From NCBI RefSeq assembly GCF_900109545.1, contig NZ_FOAP01000007.1, positions 124,001 through 188,000 on the forward strand: 64,000 nt of DNA, written 5' to 3'. The first letter of the stretch is position 1; each line of letters opens with the position of its first letter. The notes under the pieces were generated by a model that saw only the letters and a list, made by a program, of their open reading frames with translations, was not told where the DNA came from and ran no database searches. The position numbers and the translations under genes are program-made. Shown here one piece after another: positions 35,064 to 43,041 of the stretch. Source of the DNA: Stigmatella aurantiaca (GTDB taxonomy: Bacteria > Myxococcota > Myxococcia > Myxococcales > Myxococcaceae).

Positions 35064-38000
35064 ATGAAACGGCAGGTTTTCATCGCGCACGCCGAGGGCG
35101 AGCAGGCCGAGGCCGAGAAGCTGGCCAAGCGGCTTCAGAAGGCCGGATACGAGGTCGCCCACTACGGCACGGTGTTGGTCGGGGAGTCCATCGTGGAGGC
35201 GGCTCAGAAGGTCCTTGAGGTCGGCGGCCCCGTGGTCATCTGCGCGACGGTGAGGGCCGTGGGCACGCGGTGGGCGCACCGGATTGCGAACGCTGCTAGG
35301 ACGAGCACGCACGGACATGTCTTCGTCGTCCAGATGGAGGAAGAGGCCTTTGTCGAGTCCATCTCCTTGGGCGAGAAGGTGGCCACCTGGTGGAAGGACC
35401 CGGCGGCCGCGGCGCGCCAGCTTCTGGAGTCGCTGCAGCGCTACTACCCGCTCACGGAGGACTCCGCGGCGGCGGCGCTGCTGCACGACGCGGAGCGGCG
35501 GTATCGCCAGCTCGCGCTTGAGGCGTGCGACATCATCAACCTCTCAAATCTGCCCGAGGGCGAGCGGTACATCGCCACCCGGAAGCTCGAACTGCGCAGG
35601 TTGTATGTTCCCCTGCGCGTCAAGGTGGCAGTGCCATCCGAGGACGAGTTGTCGCAGGCGCGAATGGAGGCGCTTGAGCGGCAGCGCGAGGCGTGGATGT
35701 CGGGGGGTGCGCCGACTGACCTCGCCCAGGAGCGCTTCCCGGTGGGAGAGCGGCTCGCGCGGAGCGGGCGGCTCGTCGTGCTTGGAGACCCGGGGGCGGG
35801 CAAGTCCACGCTGCTTCGCTGGCTTGCGACCGCCTACATCCTGCGATTGAAGGAGGACGTGGAGTGGAAGGACCTGCCCGACATCGCGACCCTTCCAGCC
35901 CGGGAGTGGCTGCCGATTCTCATCCGGTGCCGTGACCTCGATCCTCGCACCATCGGGGGGCCGCTGGACGACGTCCTGCGGCACACGCTCCGCAAGTCGG
36001 AGATGTCCGAGGAGGAGTCCGAGTCCCTGCGCGCGGTCCTCCGCCACAAGTTGGCCGAGGGCCAAGCGCTGCTGCTCATCGACGGCCTCGACGAGATTTC
36101 CGAGACAGGCGCGCGCATTCGCTTCTGCGAGCAGGTCGAGCAGATTCACCGCGCGTTTCCGGCCGCGCCCATCGTGGTGACCTCGCGCATCGTGGGTTAC
36201 CGGGAGCTGGGCGGCCAGCGCATCGGCCGCGGCTTCGAGCACGTGACCGTGGACGACCTGTCCCCCGAGGACAAGGACGACTTCGTGCACCGCTGGTGCG
36301 CGGTGACCGAGCCTCCCGAGCGCCGCGCCACCACCGTCCAGGAGTTCATCCGGGACATCCACAGCACCGACCGCATCGAGCACCTCACGGGCAATCCCAT
36401 GCTGTTGACCACCATGGCGCTGGTCAAACGCAAGGTGGGCAAGCTGCCCAGGCGCCGGGCCGATCTCTACTGGGAAGCCGTGCAGGTGCTGCTCAATTGG
36501 CGCAGCGCCGAGACGGAGGACCCGCTCGCACTCTGGGAGGCCCTCCCTCAGCTCGAGTTCCTCGCATACGCGATGTGTGAGCGCGGTGTGCAGCGGCTCC
36601 GGAGGGATGAGGTGATGCGGCTGCTCGACCAGATCCGGGACGAGTACCCGAACCTCCACGCGGTGCGCAATCACACCCCGGACCAGTTCCTGAAGCTCAT
36701 CGAGCGCCGCACGGGCATCCTGGTCGAGTCCGGCCACGAGAAGCACCTCGGGATGACCGTGCCCATCTATGAATTCCGCCACCTGACCTTCCAGGAGTAC
36801 CTGGCGGCGCGAGCACTTGTGGAGCGCTGCTTTCCTCACGCGCCGATGCTCCCCCTGGCGAAATATCTCGCGCCCCTGGCCAGCAAGTTCGAGTTCACCG
36901 AATCGCCCGAGCCGACCATTCGCTGGACCACGAACTGGCCAGAGGTACTCCGCCTGTGTGTGGCCATCTGCCTCAATGACGATGTCGACAAGGCGCTCCT
37001 GGCCATCCTTGAGCCGCTGCCAGGGGAGAATCCAGAGCTGACCACTTCGATGCGAGCACTCCAGGCCGCGGCGTGTCTTGAGGACGAGCCCAACGCCTCG
37101 GACGAGGTCGCGCGAAAGATCCTCCTGCGGCTGACAAGCCAGATCGAGTCTCACAATGAGAATGAGATAGGCACCTGGGGTTGGCAGCGGATGTTCTCCC
37201 CCTTGTGGGAGACCCGTTGGGCCGGGGAGTTGATGCGCTCCTTTGCGCACGAGTTCCAGCGCAGGGACCCGATTGCCCGGAGTTTCATCTGGGAGATTTG
37301 GCACGGCTATTATGTGACCTGGTCCACGCCCGGGGAGGAGCCGTCCCGCGTCAATTTCACGCCCTACCTCTCCAGCCTCTCGGCTTCCGACGATCTTGAG
37401 GTCATCACGGCGGCAAGGAGACTGTCGAACACGCGGTGGCACTCTGCCGGCTCGCTTCAATCCATTGATGGCGACGTGTTGGTTGCACTCGTCGAGCGAG
37501 GAGGCGCGGTGTCCGACGCGGCTGCCAGGACGCTCTCCTCCCTTTGGTTCATGGACGCGCCCAATCCCATATGGCGACCAACTCCTGCCCAAGTGGAGCG
37601 ACTCCTTTCGGTGCTCGATACTGAGGCCGTGGATGTAGGGGCGGCGATCCACCTGATGAATTTCCTAGGCCGCTACGGTGTACGGGCCGCTGTCGCGCCT
37701 ATCATTTCCAGGCTGAAACACGATGAGCCGATGGTTCGGCGTGAGGCTGCTACCGCCCTGGGCGAACTCCGGGATGCAAGAGCTTTGGAACCCCTGCTGC
37801 AATCCACCCGGGATACCGAGGCGATGGTGCGGCAGGAAGCAGCCACGGCACTGGGGAAGGTTGCCGAACCAGCGGCAGTGGGTGCCCTGCACGCGATGCT
37901 CCAGGAGCCGATTCATACAGTGCGGGCCGCCGCCGCTGGGGCGCTCTGCGCGTTCCAGGGGCCGGAAGCACGCGCCGCCTTACGAGACGCCGCAAAGGAC

Positions 38001-38798
38001 CCCATCGAGGATGTGCGACGTGAGGTGCTCTGGCGTTTGAGTGCGCGCAAGAGCCCGGACGACGCAGAACTGCTGGTGTTGTTCCTGGATGACCCGTACA
38101 TGCGCGTCCGCTGCGAGGCCGCGCGCAGCCTGGGGTCGATGAGAGAGCGCATGGCGGTGGAGCCGCTGCTGGATCTACTCAGGCAGCGGCGGGCACCGTT
38201 GAACGACGACGACTTCATCCCCATGTCGAATCGTGGGCATGGATTCTTCGCCGGGCCCTTCATGGACGAGCGCCTTCCATTGGTGGAGGCCGCGCTTGCG
38301 TTAGGGGAAATCGGGGACCAGCGCGCCATCGCTCCCCTGCGTGCGATTCACGACGAGGTCGATGCCGGGGTTCGGCCGGCCATCATTCACTCCCTTGGAA
38401 TGCTTGGCGGTGGGTGCACCATCGAGTGGCTACTTCCCATGCTCCAAGCTCCCGAGTCGCCCATCCAACTGGCTGCCGCGGAAGCCCTGGCGCGACTGGG
38501 TGACGAGCGGGGGCGGGAGTTGCTGCTCCAGAAACTCGCGTCCGACTCGGCCCAGGAGCGCACCTCTGCCCTTGAGCTCCTCGCGGGCCTCTACCAGAAG
38601 CACGAGGTGGACCTTCGTCTACTGCTGATTTTTGAATACCGGGAAACAGTGTTCATGGACCCTGCCGAGGTCGTCGATGAAGCACGGCTGCAGCAGCTCC
38701 TGGAGCAGATGGAGATTGCGCCGGACGAAGCGCGCCGGGGATTCGAGGCCCTTACCCAGCGAATACCGCTCAAGCTGAAGTGGCAGCTCCAAGCCTGA
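35064..38798 (+). CDS. TIR-like / NACHT / HEAT-repeat STAND NTPase (bacterial NLR-like)
   Basis: 1244 residues. Residues 1-125 form a second TIR-like domain (QVFIAHAEGEQ, GESIVEAAQKVLE) in which the catalytic Glu position appears replaced (RWAHRI). A linker with NLSNLPEGERYIATRKLELR (159-178) leads to a NACHT ATPase: Walker A GDPGAGKS 241-248, Walker B LLLIDGLDE 336-344, sensor VVTSR near 371-375, and winged-helix features to about 600 (FRHLTFQEYLAARAL). From about 850 onward HEAT/PBS-type repeats (VRREAATALGELRDARALEPLL) form a likely ligand sensor. Bacterial NACHT proteins are known anti-phage sensors. I chose the ATG at 35064; the frame extends upstream but overlaps the TIR gene. Confidence 0.88.
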   Translation: MKRQVFIAHAEGEQAEAEKLAKRLQKAGYEVAHYGTVLVGESIVEAAQKVLEVGGPVVICATVRAVGTRWAHRIANAARTSTHGHVFVVQMEEEAFVESISLGEKVATWWKDPAAAARQLLESLQRYYPLTEDSAAAALLHDAERRYRQLALEACDIINLSNLPEGERYIATRKLELRRLYVPLRVKVAVPSEDELSQARMEALERQREAWMSGGAPTDLAQERFPVGERLARSGRLVVLGDPGAGKSTLLRWLATAYILRLKEDVEWKDLPDIATLPAREWLPILIRCRDLDPRTIGGPLDDVLRHTLRKSEMSEEESESLRAVLRHKLAEGQALLLIDGLDEISETGARIRFCEQVEQIHRAFPAAPIVVTSRIVGYRELGGQRIGRGFEHVTVDDLSPEDKDDFVHRWCAVTEPPERRATTVQEFIRDIHSTDRIEHLTGNPMLLTTMALVKRKVGKLPRRRADLYWEAVQVLLNWRSAETEDPLALWEALPQLEFLAYAMCERGVQRLRRDEVMRLLDQIRDEYPNLHAVRNHTPDQFLKLIERRTGILVESGHEKHLGMTVPIYEFRHLTFQEYLAARALVERCFPHAPMLPLAKYLAPLASKFEFTESPEPTIRWTTNWPEVLRLCVAICLNDDVDKALLAILEPLPGENPELTTSMRALQAAACLEDEPNASDEVARKILLRLTSQIESHNENEIGTWGWQRMFSPLWETRWAGELMRSFAHEFQRRDPIARSFIWEIWHGYYVTWSTPGEEPSRVNFTPYLSSLSASDDLEVITAARRLSNTRWHSAGSLQSIDGDVLVALVERGGAVSDAAARTLSSLWFMDAPNPIWRPTPAQVERLLSVLDTEAVDVGAAIHLMNFLGRYGVRAAVAPIISRLKHDEPMVRREAATALGELRDARALEPLLQSTRDTEAMVRQEAATALGKVAEPAAVGALHAMLQEPIHTVRAAAAGALCAFQGPEARAALRDAAKDPIEDVRREVLWRLSARKSPDDAELLVLFLDDPYMRVRCEAARSLGSMRERMAVEPLLDLLRQRRAPLNDDDFIPMSNRGHGFFAGPFMDERLPLVEAALALGEIGDQRAIAPLRAIHDEVDAGVRPAIIHSLGMLGGGCTIEWLLPMLQAPESPIQLAAAEALARLGDERGRELLLQKLASDSAQERTSALELLAGLYQKHEVDLRLLLIFEYRETVFMDPAEVVDEARLQQLLEQMEIAPDEARRGFEALTQRIPLKLKWQLQA

Positions 38799-38960
38799 GG
38801 GGCCTTCCAGCGTATTCGTCGTGCTGCGACTGGTACGCCTGCAGCGCGTCCTCGGATCCTTGCGCGGGCAGGGCCCCTCTTTTCTCCAGCAGGCGCAGCA
38901 CCCGATGACGCCCCCCCTCAGCAGCTGCTCCACCGGGACAGCGCGTCAGGAGGGGCGAAC
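38799..38960 (-). pseudogene. possible gene fragment downstream of the NACHT gene
   Basis: A minus-strand frame (38970 to 38770) contains HRVLRLLEKRGALPAQGSED, which looks like protein and resembles the helical end of some myxobacterial transposases, but it runs into the NACHT gene and has no complete domain. No other gene lies between 38798 and the integrase. Confidence 0.25.
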
Positions 38961-39116
38961 CCGGTACCAAACGGGTACCAAATCCAGCGAACGCGCCTGA
39001 ACGTCACTGAACGCCGCCGGACAGAAAAATGCCCTGCTTCCGCGGACTTGGGAAGCAGGGCGAGCGGCCCCGGCTGGAATCGGACCAGCGGCCTGCTGTT
39101 TAGGAAACCGCCGCTC
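38961..39116 (+). repeat. right copy of composite direct repeat, with tRNA-Arg(CCT)-like 3' fragment
   Basis: Two GGTACCAAA-type boxes (38963-38983), CCAGCGAACGCG (38984-38995) and TGAACG recur as in the left copy. TTAGGAAACCGC is at 39100-39111, exactly 4800 bases from the left one. On the minus strand 39111-39064 reads as the anticodon loop to T-arm and acceptor of a tRNA (loop TTCCTAA, T-arm GCTGG-TCCGATT-CCAGC, acceptor CGGGGCC). It is a 3' fragment, as expected at an integration site. Confidence 0.6.
39024..39061 (-). terminator. rho-independent terminator behind the tRNA-Arg-like fragment
   Basis: GCCCTGCTTCC (39031-39041) pairs with GGAAGCAGGGC (39051-39061); on the minus strand the stem runs into ATTTTTC. 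This is the natural order tRNA end then terminator, and it also ends the integrase transcript. Confidence 0.75.
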
Positions 39117-39765
39117 AACGCAGGGTGGGGATCTTCGCCGGAACGGCGTGCGTCGCGTAGAAGCGCCGCGTGGTGCTCGAGCTCTTGTGGTTAAGGAACG
39201 CCGCGACCGAGGCTGGGGCCGCGCCCTTCTCAATGGCCCAGGTGGCGATGGAGTGCCGGAACCGACCCGGCGTGAAGGGCGGGATGCCCGCCGCCTTGCA
39301 GGCCGCGTTGACCGCCATGCCGTACTTCTCGCGGCCGAAGGTACCCCGCTCCAGCAGCCGCTTCCCGGCCTCCAGCACGTCGGCGGACACGGCAGCACGC
39401 AAGGGCTCGCCACTCTTCGTCTGCGGGCACACCAACACGCCCGCGACACCTTCGGCCTCGCCCCGGTACGGCTCCACGCTGCCCATCTTAGCGAAGCGCA
39501 CCAGCTCGGTGACGTGCCAGCCGGTGCCAGCCTGCACGTCCATCTCGTCACGCCAGTAGGGCGCCAGGTGCTCACGAACTAAGAGGTAGTGCTCCCGGGG
39601 AATTACCTTGTCGCGCTTCCACTGCTCGGGCCGCGCCTGGAGCACCACCAACGTCTGGAACGTCGGGTCCTCGTTCACCGAGAGCAGGTGCTTCTCCTTC
39701 CACAACCAAGAGTAGAGGCTCTTGAGGACCGCGATCTGGTGGGAGGTTGCACATATTTTGCCCAC
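39115..39765 (-). CDS. short atypical tyrosine recombinase (integrase)
   Basis: A 216-residue integrase catalytic domain. Conserved parts are TGWHVTELVRF (box I, normally TGLRxxEL, so the first catalytic Arg appears replaced by His), TPGRFRHSIATWAIEKG (box II, with Arg kept but the preceding His changed), VAAFLNHKSSSTTRRFYATH (His and nucleophile Tyr). Only part of the N-terminal core-binding domain is present, so the gene may be truncated at the 5' end. The start GTG at 39765 lies beside a terminator and tRNA relic. The stop codon overlaps the tRNA-like att sequence. Activity is doubtful. Confidence 0.7.
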   Translation of the reverse strand: MGKICATSHQIAVLKSLYSWLWKEKHLLSVNEDPTFQTLVVLQARPEQWKRDKVIPREHYLLVREHLAPYWRDEMDVQAGTGWHVTELVRFAKMGSVEPYRGEAEGVAGVLVCPQTKSGEPLRAAVSADVLEAGKRLLERGTFGREKYGMAVNAACKAAGIPPFTPGRFRHSIATWAIEKGAAPASVAAFLNHKSSSTTRRFYATHAVPAKIPTLR

Positions 39766-39779
39766 GGTGCTCTGCGGGC

Positions 39780-39815
39780 AAAAAAGAAGGGCTTCGAATC
39801 GGATTTCAAAGCCCT
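39780..39815 (-). terminator. rho-independent terminator behind the tRNA-Phe relic
   Basis: AGGGCTT (39788-39794) pairs with AAGCCCT (39809-39815); on the minus strand the hairpin is followed by TCTTTTTT. It follows the tRNA-Phe 3' end at the distance usual for a tRNA gene. Confidence 0.7.
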
Positions 39816-39832
39816 GAAATCTCTTTACTTTT

Positions 39833-39886
39833 TGGTGCCCAGGGCCGGAATCGAACCAGCGACACGGGGATTTTCAGTCCCTGGGC
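39833..39886 (-). pseudogene. tRNA-Phe(GAA) relic lacking the D-arm
   Basis: Minus-strand sequence has an acceptor 5' strand GCCCAGG, goes straight to the anticodon arm GACTGAAAATCCCC, then GTGTC, the T-arm GCTGG-TTCGATT-CCGGC, the acceptor 3' strand CCTGGGC and ACCA. A normal tRNA-Phe carries about 22 more bases (the D-arm) after GCCCAGG. Either the D-arm was deleted, or this is a 3' att fragment that happens to follow GCCCAG. It cannot be a working tRNA. Confidence 0.7.
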
Positions 39887-41418
39887 AGTGGAACGAAGAC
39901 GTAGGCGCCTCCGCTGACCTGGGGCCCGCCCTGGCTGTCGTCCAGGCCTCCCGTGACGAGCACCGCGCCATCCGGCAGCACCGTGCAGGTGTGCAGGTAC
40001 AGCGCGGAGACGAGCGGCTCCTGGCCCAGCACCGCCGAGGTCTCGCTTACGGTGGGAATCACCTGCTCCACGAGTGCCGAACTCACGACCCGGAAGTTCG
40101 CGGGCTCCTGCCGACGGCCGCCCGCGACGAACACCCGGCCTCCGGGCAGGCTCTCGGCGCACGCATCTCCGCGGGCCACCAGTGAAGGTCCGTCCGAGAC
40201 CCGGGGGGCCGGCGAGCCCCAATCGATGACCTCCGAGACCGGCAGGGCATCCCCGGTGAACACCGGGTCCGCAGGGGAGCCGTAGCCGCCCACCACGAGC
40301 AGCCGCTGCCCTCCGAAAGGCGCCACGGCCGCATTGCGCCGGGGATAGCGCAGCTTCACTCCAGGGGAGGACGGCGCGAACGTGGCACCGTCATAGGTGA
40401 AGGTCAGCACCTCGGCGGCCAGCTCCTGGCCATCCGAGCCTCCGATGACCGCCACGCGCTGGCCGTCCGGAAGGGCCGTCACGCTCGCGCCCACCCTGGG
40501 CAGCAGCAGCGGCACGGAGAACGTCCGGAGCGCCTGCGGCTCCAGCCCCTCCAGCTCGGGCACCGGCACGCTCCCCTCCCCCACCCCTCCGGCCAGCAAG
40601 ATCCTTCCGGCGCTGTCGCTCGCGGCCCCGTGGCGGGACCGCGCCCACGCCAGCTCGAAGCCATAGAGCCCCAGGGCATCCGGGTCCCAGACCGCCGCGG
40701 TGCGCAAGGGCACCGTGACCCCGGCGATGGAGACTTCCCCTCCGGCCAGTACCACCTCGCCCTCCGGCGTCAGCGTCGCCGTGTGAAACGCCCTCCGCGT
40801 GAGGCCCTCGTCCTGGCTGGGCAGGTGGGTCAGGGTCCGTGCGCCCGGGTCCAGGACTTCGAACGAGGACAGGGTCTCGGCGTTCCCCGCGCCGTCCATC
40901 CGGAAGCCTCCCGCCAGGAGCACCCGGCCGTCCTTCAGGAGCGTCGCGGTGTGCGCGGCCCGGGGCTCGGTGAGCTGCAAGCACTCGCCCGGCCGCTGCG
41001 CGTCCTCCACCGGCACCCACGTCTCCACCCGGCGGAGCACCACGCGCACGGGCTCCGAGGGCCCTCCCTCCGCGGGCATCTCGAAGGGCGCCGAGCGCCC
41101 CATGGAGACCACCTGGCCCGAGGCGGGGGGCTCTCCCGTGTACGCCCTCACCTCCAGCACCCGGGCCCTCCCCGGGGGCACCACGGGCACGTCCTCGGGC
41201 CGCAGGTCCACGAGGGTGACGTGCTCAAGGGGGGCCTCGATGCCCTCGCCCGTTATCCGCCAGAGGAGCCGCGAGGCGTTCTCCAAGGGGGGCACCCCGG
41301 CACACGTGGTGGTGACGAGCTGGACCTGGGGCGCATGCCCCTCCTCCTGCTCCTGGCACGCAGGGGCAAGGGCCAGCAGGGCCCAGGGAAGGGCCTGACG
41401 AAAGGGGCGAAGCCGCAT
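39874..41418 (-). CDS. kelch-like beta-propeller lipoprotein
   Basis: A 514-residue secreted lipoprotein (signal PWALLALAPAC, lipobox LAPAC). Kelch/galactose-oxidase-type repeats run through the protein: AAHTATLLKDGRVLLAGGFR, FHTATLTPEGEVVLAGGE, ACAESLPGGRVFVAGGRR and HTCTVLPDGAVLVTGGLD. I chose the ATG at 41418 because the signal peptide starts there; the frame upstream is the shadow of the histidine kinase gene. The last codons and the stop (PLPRD then TGA) lie within the tRNA-Phe relic, so the natural C-terminus may have been replaced. Confidence 0.82.
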   Translation of the reverse strand: MRLRPFRQALPWALLALAPACQEQEEGHAPQVQLVTTTCAGVPPLENASRLLWRITGEGIEAPLEHVTLVDLRPEDVPVVPPGRARVLEVRAYTGEPPASGQVVSMGRSAPFEMPAEGGPSEPVRVVLRRVETWVPVEDAQRPGECLQLTEPRAAHTATLLKDGRVLLAGGFRMDGAGNAETLSSFEVLDPGARTLTHLPSQDEGLTRRAFHTATLTPEGEVVLAGGEVSIAGVTVPLRTAAVWDPDALGLYGFELAWARSRHGAASDSAGRILLAGGVGEGSVPVPELEGLEPQALRTFSVPLLLPRVGASVTALPDGQRVAVIGGSDGQELAAEVLTFTYDGATFAPSSPGVKLRYPRRNAAVAPFGGQRLLVVGGYGSPADPVFTGDALPVSEVIDWGSPAPRVSDGPSLVARGDACAESLPGGRVFVAGGRRQEPANFRVVSSALVEQVIPTVSETSAVLGQEPLVSALYLHTCTVLPDGAVLVTGGLDDSQGGPQVSGGAYVFVPLPRD

Positions 41419-41499
41419 GGCGGGCCACCGTATCAGCTTGCGCTCGGGCCAGCGCGAGCGTAGCGATGGGGGTGGGCCGTGGGTCCACCCTCCCTCGTG

Positions 41500-43041
41500 A
41501 TGAAGCTCTCGCTCGCCACGCGCATCTTCCTGGGCTACGCCGTGGTGCTCGTCACCTTCGGGGCGGTGTCCCTGTTCAGCGTGGCGGAGCTGCACCGCAA
41601 CCAGCAGGAAATCCGGCTCATCAGCCAGGGCTACCAGCAGCTCTCCCAGGACGCCGCCGCCCTGGAGACCTTCCACACCAACCAGAGCAAGGACACCGAG
41701 CGGCTCCTGGACGAGGAGAGCGTGGAGACGCGGCGGGCCCTCATCCGGCTCGCCCGGGTGTACTACCCGCCCCTGATGGCGCAGCGCATGGCCTCCGCTC
41801 AGGACAAGGCCCGCGAGGTGCTCACCTTCGCGCCCGCCGGGGAAATGCCCTTCGTGCGGGAGCTGGAGGCCCGCTTCGGCGAGCTGGAGGCCCAGCATGC
41901 CAGCCACGTCCAGAAGGCCGAGGCCGTCTTCACCGCGCTGAGCACCGAGACGCTCAACCGGCAGCAGGTGGCCGAGCTCACCGCCGGCCTGCGGCAGCTG
42001 GAGGCCACCATCGGCCGCGAGCTGCGGGTGCTGCGCGCCGCCCTGGACCACCGCATCCGCGAGCGCGTGGACCGCGTCGAGGAGCGCGAGCGGGGCACGG
42101 GCCTGGCCATCATCATGCTCTCCCTGGTGGCCATCATCGTGGGCCTGGGCGCCACGCTGCTCTCCGCGAGGACCCTGCGCCCCGTGCGCACCCTCATCGA
42201 GGGCGTCTCCCGCATTGGCCGGGGCGACTACACCGCCCAGCTCGGCGTGCAGGGCGAGGACGAGGTGGCGGTGCTGGCGCGCGAGTTCGACGCCATGGCG
42301 CGCTCGCTCCAGGCGCGCGAGCTCCAGCTCAAGGCCCAGGCCGAGGCGCTCGCCCGCGCCGAGCAGCTCGCCGCCGTGGGCCGCATCTCCGCGCAGATCG
42401 CCCACGAGGTGCGCAACCCCCTGTCCTCCATCGGCCTCAACGTGGAGATGCTGGAGGATGCGCTGGCCCAGGCCTCCTTCAGCTCCCCCGAGGTGGCCCA
42501 CGAGACGAAGGACCTGCTCACCGCGGTGACGCGCGAGGTGGACCGGCTCACCGAGGTGACGGAGCACTACCTGCGCATGGCCCGGCCTCCCCACCCCACC
42601 CTGGTGGCCGAGGACGTCACGGAGATGCTCGGCAGCCTGCTCGACTTCTCCCGGGAGGAGCTGGAGCGGGCAGGCGTCCAGGTGGTGCGCGACTTCGCCC
42701 CGGACACCCCCCTGGTCCTCGCCGACGAGGCGCAGCTCCGGCAGGTGTTCCTCAACCTGGTGCGCAACAGCCGCGAGGCCATGCCTGGCGGGGGCCGCCT
42801 CACGGTGGCCACCCGGAGCTTCGACAAAGAGGTGGAAGTGTCCGTCCAGGACACCGGCCGGGGCATGCCCGAGGCCGTTCGCGAGCGCGTCTTCGAGCCC
42901 TTCTTCTCCACCAAGGAGGGGGGCACCGGGCTGGGCCTGTCCGTCAGCCAGCAGATTCTCCAGGCCCACGGCGGCTCGCTTTCCTGCCTGAGTTCACCCG
43001 GCCAAGGCACGACCTTCGTGTTAAGGCTTCCTCGCGCATGA
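41500..43041 (+). CDS. membrane sensor histidine kinase (HAMP, NtrB-like)
   Basis: 513 residues. Membrane segments at about 11-30 (FLGYAVVLVTFGAVSLFSV) and 200-222 (LAIIMLSLVAIIVGLGATLL) enclose a helical periplasmic sensor. HAMP follows, then AEQLAAVGRISAQIAHEVRN with phospho-acceptor His in HEVRNPLSSIG, the N box LVRNSREAMPGGG, VQDTGRGMP and GGTGLGLSVSQQI. The H-box resembles those of kinases paired with NtrC-type regulators. The stop overlaps the start of the M16 peptidase gene (ATGA). I chose the ATG at 41500; no strong Shine-Dalgarno. Confidence 0.9.
   Translation: MKLSLATRIFLGYAVVLVTFGAVSLFSVAELHRNQQEIRLISQGYQQLSQDAAALETFHTNQSKDTERLLDEESVETRRALIRLARVYYPPLMAQRMASAQDKAREVLTFAPAGEMPFVRELEARFGELEAQHASHVQKAEAVFTALSTETLNRQQVAELTAGLRQLEATIGRELRVLRAALDHRIRERVDRVEERERGTGLAIIMLSLVAIIVGLGATLLSARTLRPVRTLIEGVSRIGRGDYTAQLGVQGEDEVAVLAREFDAMARSLQARELQLKAQAEALARAEQLAAVGRISAQIAHEVRNPLSSIGLNVEMLEDALAQASFSSPEVAHETKDLLTAVTREVDRLTEVTEHYLRMARPPHPTLVAEDVTEMLGSLLDFSREELERAGVQVVRDFAPDTPLVLADEAQLRQVFLNLVRNSREAMPGGGRLTVATRSFDKEVEVSVQDTGRGMPEAVRERVFEPFFSTKEGGTGLGLSVSQQILQAHGGSLSCLSSPGQGTTFVLRLPRA

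Noticed and set aside
41419-42969. Extension of the kelch protein reading frame to 1031 codons
   Set aside because: It lies antisense to a clear histidine kinase gene; the signal peptide and lipobox begin at 41418.
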